Positions 6,790-12,379 of a DNA stretch of 12,379 nt are shown here, piece after piece. This DNA is from Bacillota bacterium (GTDB lineage Bacteria; Bacillota; Clostridia; Christensenellales; Aristaeellaceae), in NCBI GenBank assembly GCA_023392755.1, contig JAEWNM010000231.1:1-12379 (forward strand). The letters are read 5' to 3'. A program made the translations under genes and the position numbers. The notes beneath the pieces are model-generated. The model saw nothing but the letters and a program-made list of their open reading frames with translations. It made no database searches and was not told where the DNA came from. The first letter of the stretch is position 1. Each line of letters starts with the position of its first letter.

Positions 6790-8013
6790 TCAGGCGATTG
6801 TGATATGCATTTGGGTTATGCCTTTTTCAAGCGTGCATTCCGCCCGCTCCCCGCCCAGGGAAAGCATATAGTCCCCCATGAACCCGGTAAGCTCCGCGCA
6901 GCCGTTTTCATCGGTGACAAGCGTTTCCCGCGTCCACCAGTCACCCTTGATGCGCTCCTTCAAGGCGTAAAACGCGGGCTTCCTGCTGCCGTCTGCACGC
7001 ACAAGGCCGGCCGGTGCGCCCAGCCACCGCCCGTCGACAATACACCAGGTGGTGAACGCCTCAACGCCTGGCCGGCCAAACAAAAAGTCCGCCATCATCT
7101 GCACATCCCGCGCCTGCCGCTCCTCGCCGGCCGGAGTGCTTGGCCAGGAGGGTATTTTGTAGTCGTTCAAATCGTCGATGTGGGGCGGCATCAAATTACC
7201 GGAAATCAGTGTGTTTTCGGTAAAGTGGATGGGCAGCTTCAATGTTTCAAAGCGCTCCAGGATACGCTCCAGCTTCTCCAGCCCCCAGAAGCCCTGATGC
7301 TGGTGGGATTGTATGCCGATGACGTCGATGGGCGCACCCGCCGCAAGACATCCCTCCGCCAGAATCTGATAGCTGTCGGAAATATTGAAATCGTTGAGTA
7401 TCAGCAGCGCTTTGGGGTTGGCCCTCCTGGCCGCCTCAAATACACGGCGCACCAGTTCGACCCGCCCGGTTTTCCTGCATAGCCTGGTGATGCCGTTTTC
7501 CTCTTTGTCAAACACCGGCATGATCACCACTTCGTTTATTACATCCCAAATGTCTACTAGCCCGGCAAAAGCGCCCACATCCCTTTGTATCCTGCGAAGC
7601 TGGAAATCCATTATCTCCTCTTCCGTTTTGGGCAGCAGCCATTTGGCCGACTGCGAATGCCAGCACAGAGGATGCCCCTTCAAAGTGATCCTCCGCTCAC
7701 TAAGCCACCTGGCGGCAAGCTCCATGCCCGCCTGGTTCGGCTTGCCCTCCTCCGGCTCGTACCGGCCCAAATAAAAAGGCAGCGTACCCAGGTTGAACAG
7801 CTCGAGCCAGGCGTCCAGCAAGGTTTGCAGATGCATTTTCTGCTCCGCGGGCGTAGCCGCATCAAGCAGTGGCAGCGTATCAAAAGCGCCGCAGCCAAAC
7901 CAGAAGCGGTGGCGCGTCATTTCGGCTTTTAACTCCCGGTTTTTGACAGGCAAACCCGCCTTATCCCGGATGACAAGGCGGCACGTGGCCTTGCGGTGCA
8001 TAAGGGAATCCAT
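6790..8013 (-). CDS. GH10 endo-1,4-beta-xylanase, intracellular
   Basis: GH10 enzymes hydrolyse beta-1,4-xylosidic bonds in xylan or xylo-oligosaccharides with retention of configuration. The 407-residue protein starts at the ATG at 8013, 7 bases after AAGGAGG (8027-8021); two upstream in-frame ATGs lie in or against that site. The barrel motifs are clear: KGHPLCWH (112-119), WDVINE with acid/base E161 (156-161), LNDFN (206-210), GIQSHQH (233-239), and HFTEN with likely nucleophile E266. About 40 N-terminal residues form a small beta region (TCRLVIRDKAGLPV), often seen before the barrel in this subgroup, and residues 365-407 form a second small beta domain (TDENGCAELTGFMGDY). There is no signal peptide, so it should act on imported oligosaccharides rather than polymer. 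It follows the RraA-family gene behind a terminator. The family assignment is strong; the exact substrate could be another beta-1,4-xylosyl-containing oligosaccharide. Confidence 0.9.
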   Translation of the reverse strand: MDSLMHRKATCRLVIRDKAGLPVKNRELKAEMTRHRFWFGCGAFDTLPLLDAATPAEQKMHLQTLLDAWLELFNLGTLPFYLGRYEPEEGKPNQAGMELAARWLSERRITLKGHPLCWHSQSAKWLLPKTEEEIMDFQLRRIQRDVGAFAGLVDIWDVINEVVIMPVFDKEENGITRLCRKTGRVELVRRVFEAARRANPKALLILNDFNISDSYQILAEGCLAAGAPIDVIGIQSHQHQGFWGLEKLERILERFETLKLPIHFTENTLISGNLMPPHIDDLNDYKIPSWPSTPAGEERQARDVQMMADFLFGRPGVEAFTTWCIVDGRWLGAPAGLVRADGSRKPAFYALKERIKGDWWTRETLVTDENGCAELTGFMGDYMLSLGGERAECTLEKGITQMHITIA

Positions 8014-8036
8014 TCTCATTCCTCCTTGCATATGGC

Positions 8037-8069
8037 AAAAAACTCCCGGCGGCAGACATCCGCCGGGAG
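8037..8069 (-). terminator. Intrinsic terminator after the RraA-family gene
   Basis: On the - strand, CTCCCGGCGG and CCGCCGGGAG (8069-8060 and 8052-8043) form a perfect 10-bp stem with a 7-base loop, followed by six U (8042-8037). It begins 13 bases after the RraA-family stop codon. The xylanase ribosome binding site starts only 9 bases beyond the U-run, leaving no room for a promoter between them. Confidence 0.88.
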
Positions 8070-8082
8070 CATGCGCCTTTGA

Positions 8083-8784
8083 TTATAGGCGCCGGAGCGT
8101 ATCGTCGGCTTCAAAGCCCAGCTTTTGATAATGCTCGCCGCGGGTCTTGATGTCGTCCTCCAACTGCATATGGGCGAACTTTAAAACTTCTTCCGCCCTA
8201 TCGTAGGGAATAACAAGCACACCGTCGTCATCGGCGCAGATGATGTCGCCGGGATTGACCAAAACGCCCGCGCAATTGATGGGAACATTCACACCGCCAA
8301 AGGTAACGCGCCCGTAGGCATGGTTAAAGGTGCGGTGGGTGCAGAACACGTTGGCCTTTTCCAGGTTGGTTTCATAGCTGTCGCGGCAGCCGCCGTCGAT
8401 CACGGCGCCCGATATGCCGCGGATCATGGTGTTCATGGCGATTTCGCTGCCCCATACGCCGCCCACAACGCCGTCCATATCGATGACGACAACCATATCC
8501 TTGGCCGTTTCGGGTGTGATGCCGTCCACGAACCGGTAGATATCATTGCAGCCCTTGCCCAGCTCTTCCCGCCATTCCTCCACGGTTTTGCAGGCCTTTA
8601 CACCATCCTGCTTGGGCAGGAGCTTCACCGTATAGGCGTAGCCCTTGAATTCCATGCCGGGACGAAGCGGCCGCATGGCGTCGCTCATGGTCCCCTTGTT
8701 GACGAGCCCCAATGCATCCATGCCGTCGGACAGGTCGGCGCAGCGGTACTTACGCAATTCCTGAATCAGTTCGGTGCGTGTCAT
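8083..8784 (-). CDS. RraA-family protein (HMG/CHA aldolase-like)
   Basis: This 233-residue protein has the RraA/HMG-aldolase fold signature: LSDGMDALG (18-26), GGVWGSEIAM (108-117), VIDGGCRD (128-135) and GDIICADDDGVLVIP (179-193). R134 and D135 correspond to the Arg-Asp pair that binds the keto-acid and divalent metal in 4-hydroxy-4-methyl-2-oxoglutarate aldolases, so catalytic competence is plausible. Family members either cleave 4-hydroxy-2-keto acids, decarboxylate oxaloacetate, or, in Escherichia coli, inhibit RNase E; catalysis is more likely here because the Arg-Asp pair is present. The start at 8784 has AAGGAG a few bases upstream. It follows the PCC-domain gene after a 105-base palindrome-rich gap and ends at a terminator. 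A role in breaking down a keto-acid made from uronic acids would fit the locus but is inference. Confidence 0.85.
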   Translation of the reverse strand: MTRTELIQELRKYRCADLSDGMDALGLVNKGTMSDAMRPLRPGMEFKGYAYTVKLLPKQDGVKACKTVEEWREELGKGCNDIYRFVDGITPETAKDMVVVIDMDGVVGGVWGSEIAMNTMIRGISGAVIDGGCRDSYETNLEKANVFCTHRTFNHAYGRVTFGGVNVPINCAGVLVNPGDIICADDDGVLVIPYDRAEEVLKFAHMQLEDDIKTRGEHYQKLGFEADDTLRRL

Positions 8785-8812
8785 GGGTAAAATCTCCTTA
8801 CATATTTATTTC

Positions 8813-8826
8813 AAGGCTCACGCCTT
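8813..8826 (-). repeat. Short palindrome upstream of the RraA-family gene
   Basis: AAGGC (8813-8817) pairs with GCCTT (8822-8826) over a 4-base loop. It lies 28 bases upstream of the RraA-family ATG, just before the ribosome binding site. It shares an AGGC...GCCT core with the palindromes at 258-273 and 8882-8902. Confidence 0.4.
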
Positions 8827-8833
8827 AATGTAC

Positions 8834-8861
8834 CAACAAAGTGGCTGTCGCCACTTTGTTG
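8834..8861. repeat. Perfect 12-bp inverted repeat in the PCC-RraA gap
   Basis: CAACAAAGTGGC (8834-8845) pairs perfectly with GCCACTTTGTTG (8850-8861) around TGTC. Only on the + strand is it followed by a U-rich tail (AGTTTTT), and no + strand gene precedes it. On the - strand, the direction of transcription here, it lacks a U-run and would be an intercistronic hairpin, perhaps limiting read-through or guarding an RNA end. No clear promoter was seen in the gap. Confidence 0.6.
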
Positions 8862-8881
8862 AGTTTTTCCCTCGCTGCACT

Positions 8882-8902
8882 GCAAAAGGCTATGCCTTTT
8901 GC
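8882..8902. repeat. Palindrome spanning the end of the PCC-domain gene
   Basis: GCAAAAGGC (8882-8890) pairs perfectly with GCCTTTTGC (8894-8902); the 3-base loop holds part of the TAG stop codon (8892-8890) of the PCC-domain gene. It is the first of three hairpins met by the - strand transcript on its way to the RraA-family gene. Confidence 0.55.
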
Positions 8903-9321
8903 GTAAGCTGCATGAGCTTGTTTTCATCCCTTACCCGCTTAAGCTTTTCGCCCCTGGTTTCCAGCAAGACGATCTCCGCCAGATACAAAACGGTGCAGCC
9001 GGGTTCCAGATGGCCCGCATACGTCCCGGCTTCATCGGACGCCACAAGATGCAGATGCGGCTTGCCCGCCGCTACCAAGCCCTGCACACTGCACAGTTCC
9101 AGCGGGCTGTCGATGGTAATGAACTCCTCTTTGGGGGACGGGTCCAGCGATGTCACACGGTGGTACACCAACCGGTCCAGCGTGCCGATCCCGCTTACAA
9201 CCACCGCGTCGGTGATGCCCTGCTTGATAAGCTCCTGCTCAATGCTTTCCAGCAGCTTCTCGCCGCGCTGAATTGACAATTTGAGCACCCTGCCCGTTCC
9301 TTCACCCATAAAAACATTCAT
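8890..9321 (-). CDS. PCC/DUF296-domain protein
   Basis: This 143-residue protein is a single PCC (plants and prokaryotes conserved, DUF296) domain, the compact beta-rich fold that forms trimers. Signature parts are VSGIGTLDR (42-50), the PHLHLVASDE segment (88-97) and AGHLEPGCTV (102-111). H89, H91 and H104 are well placed to bind a metal, as in several solved bacterial members. In plants the domain follows AT-hooks; here there is no AT-hook, so DNA binding is not implied. The bacterial function is unknown. AAGGAGG lies 7 bases before the ATG at 9321, and the gene starts 12 bases after the preceding stop codon, so it is co-transcribed with the glucuronidase-like gene. With the RraA-family gene it may form a small-molecule-handling pair; that is a guess from position only. 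Confidence 0.85.
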   Translation of the reverse strand: MNVFMGEGTGRVLKLSIQRGEKLLESIEQELIKQGITDAVVVSGIGTLDRLVYHRVTSLDPSPKEEFITIDSPLELCSVQGLVAAGKPHLHLVASDEAGTYAGHLEPGCTVLYLAEIVLLETRGEKLKRVRDENKLMQLTQKA

Positions 9322-9333
9322 AGCCCGGCCTCC

Positions 9334-11385
9334 TTATCTTGTCTCATCCTGCGCTATCAGCACATCCAGACCTGCCCGCACATCAAATTGCTCGGGGCTT
9401 ACCACACCCCGCAGCCTGCTGAGCAGCTGCGGTTTGTACAAAACCGCGGTTTTTTGGGAGTAGGATAGATAGCGGCTGTACCCCGACTCCGCCGCCGCCC
9501 GGGCCAGGCGAAGGTCCTCCTGGCTGCCTGCCCTTTTGTAGAGCATAAGGCGAACGGCCGCCGTCAGCTTGTCGGCATAATACAGCCCCAGATCAATCAT
9601 GCGGTCTATGTCCGCAATCAGCTCCCGCTCCTGCGCCGTTTGCGCTTCGGGCAGCATTTTCAGCGCTTGCCCGGATACATGGCAGCACGCTCTGATCTCC
9701 CCGGCCACAGACAATGCGTTGGGTTGGGACAGCGCGCAGCCCTCCCGCATGGCGTCAACCGTTTCCGAAACGGAAAGGTATCCGCTTCCGGGGCAGGCAA
9801 CGCCCTGCATGAAATGGTTCAGGTCGTGAAATACCAACTGCTTTTCTTCCTCGTCAAGGCTTACGCACGCTTCGGGATACCACTGGAAGTCATACGGGCG
9901 CCAGTAGACCCTTTGAAGCAGCGGCACCGCACGGGATGCGTTTTGCCAGGCCGCCAGCAATGTTTCCGCCGGCATCGATGGGAAGTGCTGCTTAAGCATC
10001 GCCTGCGCCTGTCCGGGATACAGGGTTCCCTGGTAACCCGCGAAGCCCAGCAGGGAAAAAGCAAACCAGTGCTTATCCACCACGTACCGCCCGTTCAGTG
10101 CGGGATTTCTGCTTTGATAATCCCTGCCCCAGATGATGCCGTCCGCACCCACATAAAAGCCCGCCATCACATCCCGGGGCATATTCTTGACATACTCGCC
10201 CAAAAAATCGGGATCAGCCCAGGGAAAGGTGTAAAAGTCGTCGTTTCGCAAGGTGAGCCATGTTTTTTGCCCCGGCCCAAGCTGCGCAAAAAACGAGTCG
10301 CCAAAATGCGGCTTTTCCACCGTGGCCATATGGGCCATGGAGTATTTGAAGCTCAGCTCAAAATCAGCCGAAAAGTCTTCGAACGCCTCCTGCATCTGAA
10401 AAACGGTGGTCATGTGGGAACGGTGGATCAGGGCGAATTTCCGCTCCGGCTGGTCACTGAGCGCAAGCTCTATGCCGCGGCCATATGTTTTGCGCACCCA
10501 ATGCACATCCTGCTGCTCCGTCCAGGAAGCGTTCATGTTTTCACCCGCTGTCACGCCGATGCCGGCCAGCAGGGGGTACGCCCTGACAAGCGCGGCCACC
10601 GAACGCATGTAGTAATCGCAGGTGCGCTCGTCCGCCGGGCTTTCCGTCAGGCGATAGCCCGCATCCTCCAGCCCGTACAGATAGATATTCCAGGTGAACA
10701 GGTAAACGGCGATGCAGCGCGAAGCGGCGTACGCCATCACCGCCCGCCAGAAATCCATTTTCTCCTCGATGGTCATGCTCTTTATGCGGATCAGTGTCCG
10801 CTTCATTTGAGGCGTGTAAAACCCAAGCGCCCTGGATGTGCCCCCCGCGGGGTACGCGCCCCGCATAACGTCGCAAAGCGCCGCGCGCGGGTATTCGGGC
10901 ACGCTGACCATGGAGGGGAACGGGCACAGATTCCACAGCGTAAGCACGTTATAGCGTGCCAGGGCCATGCGGTCCAAAAGGCCCCGCCAGAAATCCATAT
11001 CCCACATATTGGCTATATTTTGCTGCGCGGAGTCGCCGCAATCGGTGTAGCTGGGGGTTCTGGCGTCCAGGGGCACATTCAGCTTTATGCCGCGCTTTTT
11101 GATGTACGGCAGCTTTTCCCCCAATTTCATCCCCTTTGCGGTGCCGGTGCACGCCACATGATCGGCTATGTCCATCAGTCCGTACATGGCGCCGCTTTCC
11201 CCGCCCGCCAAAAGCACAAAACCGCCATCACCCTCCGAAAGACGGTATCCCTGGCCGGGTATATCCATCCCAAGGGATACCGTCAGGGAAAGGGATACCT
11301 TCTTCTGATTCAGCACCTCCCGCAGGCGGCCCGCCGCAAACTCCGCCGCCTCGGAACGGAACAAAACCGATATCTCCGTTTTCAT
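9334..11385 (-). CDS. Alpha-glucuronidase-like glycoside hydrolase (GH67/GH115-like architecture), family uncertain
   Basis: This 683-residue protein lacks a signal peptide. Residues 1-75 look like the N-terminal alpha/beta domain shared by GH67, GH115 and GH20 enzymes: SEAAEFAAGRL, then GYRLSEGDGGFVLLAG and SGAMYGLMDIAD, the segment that leads into the barrel. From about 98 a TIM-barrel region begins (RGIKLNVPLDARTPSY, 98-113), with RMALARYNVLTLWNLCPFPS at 139-158 and GIGVTAGENM at 275-284; E282 is a candidate catalytic acid. A helical region (about 480-660) follows. I recognise the pattern RGIKxNxPLDARTPSYxDxGD from proteins loosely annotated as alpha-glucuronidase-like or carbohydrate-binding, but no exact family is clear. 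Removal of (methyl)glucuronic acid from xylo-oligosaccharides would fit the xylanase neighbour. The gene starts 3 bases after the permease stop codon with only a weak ribosome binding site, suggesting translational coupling. Confidence 0.65.
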   Translation of the reverse strand: MKTEISVLFRSEAAEFAAGRLREVLNQKKVSLSLTVSLGMDIPGQGYRLSEGDGGFVLLAGGESGAMYGLMDIADHVACTGTAKGMKLGEKLPYIKKRGIKLNVPLDARTPSYTDCGDSAQQNIANMWDMDFWRGLLDRMALARYNVLTLWNLCPFPSMVSVPEYPRAALCDVMRGAYPAGGTSRALGFYTPQMKRTLIRIKSMTIEEKMDFWRAVMAYAASRCIAVYLFTWNIYLYGLEDAGYRLTESPADERTCDYYMRSVAALVRAYPLLAGIGVTAGENMNASWTEQQDVHWVRKTYGRGIELALSDQPERKFALIHRSHMTTVFQMQEAFEDFSADFELSFKYSMAHMATVEKPHFGDSFFAQLGPGQKTWLTLRNDDFYTFPWADPDFLGEYVKNMPRDVMAGFYVGADGIIWGRDYQSRNPALNGRYVVDKHWFAFSLLGFAGYQGTLYPGQAQAMLKQHFPSMPAETLLAAWQNASRAVPLLQRVYWRPYDFQWYPEACVSLDEEEKQLVFHDLNHFMQGVACPGSGYLSVSETVDAMREGCALSQPNALSVAGEIRACCHVSGQALKMLPEAQTAQERELIADIDRMIDLGLYYADKLTAAVRLMLYKRAGSQEDLRLARAAAESGYSRYLSYSQKTAVLYKPQLLSRLRGVVSPEQFDVRAGLDVLIAQDETR

Positions 11386-11388
11386 TGC

Positions 11389-12240
11389 CTATCCCTTGAT
11401 GGCGCCCGCCGTCAGGCCCTCAATAAAGTAGCGGTTGAAGATCATATAGACCACTATCATGGGCAGCATTGAAATGGCCGTTCCCGCCAGCATCAGGTTC
11501 CAGGACGATGCGGCCTCGCCCGAGCTTTTCAGGTTCACCACACCTACCACCAGCGGCATGCGGCTGGGGTTGGAGAGGGTAAACACCATGGGAAGGAGAT
11601 AATCGTTCCAGGAGTGGCGGAATTCCAAAATGGCAATGGTGGCAATGAGCGGCTGCAGCAGCGGAAAAATGATATACCGGAAGATGCCGAAAAACGAGCA
11701 GCCGTCAATCTTGGCCGCTTCATCAATCTCAGTTGAGATGGAGCGGATATAGGTGCGGGTGATGAACAGGTTGGTGACGTTGAGGCCCACGACGCGGATG
11801 ATGATAACGCCCCACAGCGTTTTGTTGATGCCCATCCACTTGGCGATGGATACAATGGGATACAGCGTCAGGCTTCCCAGGGAAACGAACATGGAGGAGA
11901 CCACCATGCCGAACATGATGTTCTTGCCCTTGAATTTCCCGCGCTCAAAAGCGTAGCCGGCCACCGTGCTGGTGATGATGGTGCCCAAAACAATGGACGC
12001 CGACATATACAGGCTGTTGAACGTATACTTTTCAAAATTCGCCAGCTTCCAGGCCTGCACGTAGTTGTCCAGCACGAACTTCTCGGGGAAAATGGTGCTG
12101 CCGGACGTGAGCAGCTCCTGATTGCTTTTGAAGGAGCCCATGAACGTATAGAAAATCGGGAATATGGTGAACAAAAACACGATGGTCAGTGCCAGGTAGA
12201 CCAGCGCATGGCTTAAGCGTTTCCTCTGCTTGACGGTCAT
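11389..12240 (-). CDS. Carbohydrate ABC transporter permease, MalG type
   Basis: This 283-residue inner-membrane protein is one of two permease halves of a CUT1-type sugar importer. Six hydrophobic segments are visible, near residues 12-34, 74-98, 108-130, 143-163, 189-207 and 248-269. The EAA loop EIDEAAKIDG...FPLLQP (171-196) would contact the ATPase. The early SFKSNQELL segment and the C-terminal EGLTAGAIKG are typical MalG features. Its start at 12240 follows AGGAGGAGG, which overlaps the upstream permease stop codon, so the pair is tightly coupled. It differs clearly from the + strand permease tail at 1-248, so the locus encodes two separate importers. No ATPase gene is present in the window; a shared MsmX-type ATPase elsewhere is usual for such systems. 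Confidence 0.93.
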   Translation of the reverse strand: MTVKQRKRLSHALVYLALTIVFLFTIFPIFYTFMGSFKSNQELLTSGSTIFPEKFVLDNYVQAWKLANFEKYTFNSLYMSASIVLGTIITSTVAGYAFERGKFKGKNIMFGMVVSSMFVSLGSLTLYPIVSIAKWMGINKTLWGVIIIRVVGLNVTNLFITRTYIRSISTEIDEAAKIDGCSFFGIFRYIIFPLLQPLIATIAILEFRHSWNDYLLPMVFTLSNPSRMPLVVGVVNLKSSGEAASSWNLMLAGTAISMLPMIVVYMIFNRYFIEGLTAGAIKG

Positions 12241-12252
12241 AGCGTCCTCCTC

Positions 12253-12379
12253 CTAGCTGTTGCTGCTCATCTTGTTGCTAAGACGCATATACAAAAGCGA
12301 TATGCCCGCCAGGAAAATGCCTGTGACAAGGGACATGGCGGAAGCATAGCCTACCTCTATGGCTCTGCCTGAATAGCCG
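12253..12379 (-). CDS. Carbohydrate ABC transporter permease, MalF/LplB type (C-terminal fragment)
   Basis: The gene runs off the right edge; the first complete codon on the - strand is at 12378 and the stop TAG is at 12255-12253. The 41 visible residues begin GYSGRAIEVGYASAMSLVTG and continue into a final membrane segment and the tail LLYMRLSNKMSSNS. The GYASAMSL block followed by one hydrophobic helix and a basic tail is the usual end of MalF/UgpA-type permeases. It precedes the MalG-type permease by 12 bases, as expected for the permease pair. A binding-protein gene is expected beyond the edge or elsewhere. Confidence 0.85.
   Translation of the reverse strand, partial: GYSGRAIEVGYASAMSLVTGIFLAGISLLYMRLSNKMSSNS

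Noticed and set aside
8014..8031. Upstream in-frame ATG codons at 8031 and 8019 for the GH10 gene
   Set aside because: The first lies upstream of the AAGGAGG site, which would then be coding sequence, and the second is only one base from it; the ATG at 8013 has correct spacing.
9640..11472. Very long open frame on the + strand, opposite the glucuronidase-like gene
   Set aside because: It is antisense to a gene with clear family motifs and a coupled start. Its translation is rich in His, Arg and Gly with no recognisable domain, as expected for a shadow frame in GC-rich DNA.

Overview
The window looks like part of a carbohydrate-utilisation region from a Gram-positive bacterium, most likely a gut- or rumen-type member of the Clostridia (Bacillota). 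The signs are strong AGGAGG-type ribosome binding sites before nearly every gene, ABC sugar transporters of the LplA/LplB/LplC type without their own ATPase, hairpin-plus-U-run terminators, and glycoside hydrolases without signal peptides. The DNA is moderately GC-rich by eye. No rRNA, tRNA, mobile element or CRISPR array was seen, and the taxonomy is inference only.

Two convergent gene sets meet at a bidirectional terminator near 4645-4690. The left set runs on the + strand: the tail of a MalG/LplC-type permease (1-248), a secreted solute-binding protein (295-1956), a terminator (1983-2020), and a GH95-like glycosidase (2043-4583). The right set runs on the - strand, in transcription order: the tail of a MalF/LplB-type permease (12379-12253), a MalG-type permease (12240-11389), a large alpha-glucuronidase-like protein (11385-9334), a small PCC/DUF296 protein (9321-8890), an RraA-family protein (8784-8083), a terminator (8069-8037), a GH10 endo-xylanase (8013-6790), and a GHL6-type putative glycosidase (6694-4691). 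The last gene has its own extended -10 promoter.

The inferred joint role is uptake of plant hemicellulose oligosaccharides, most likely (glucurono)xylan-derived, with side-chain removal and backbone cleavage inside the cell. The GH10 enzyme would cut the xylan backbone. The alpha-glucuronidase-like and GH95-like enzymes would remove uronic-acid and deoxy- or galactosyl-type decorations. The GHL6-like enzyme has no known substrate. The RraA and PCC proteins do not belong to any standard xylan pathway and are the most puzzling members.

The points most worth a second look are: a GH95-like enzyme that keeps the acid and Asn pair but seems to lack the motif carrying the usual catalytic base; the PCC-RraA pair inside a hemicellulose operon; terminators set about 10 bases upstream of the ribosome binding sites of both the GH95-like and GH10 genes; and a cluster of palindromes between the PCC and RraA genes.
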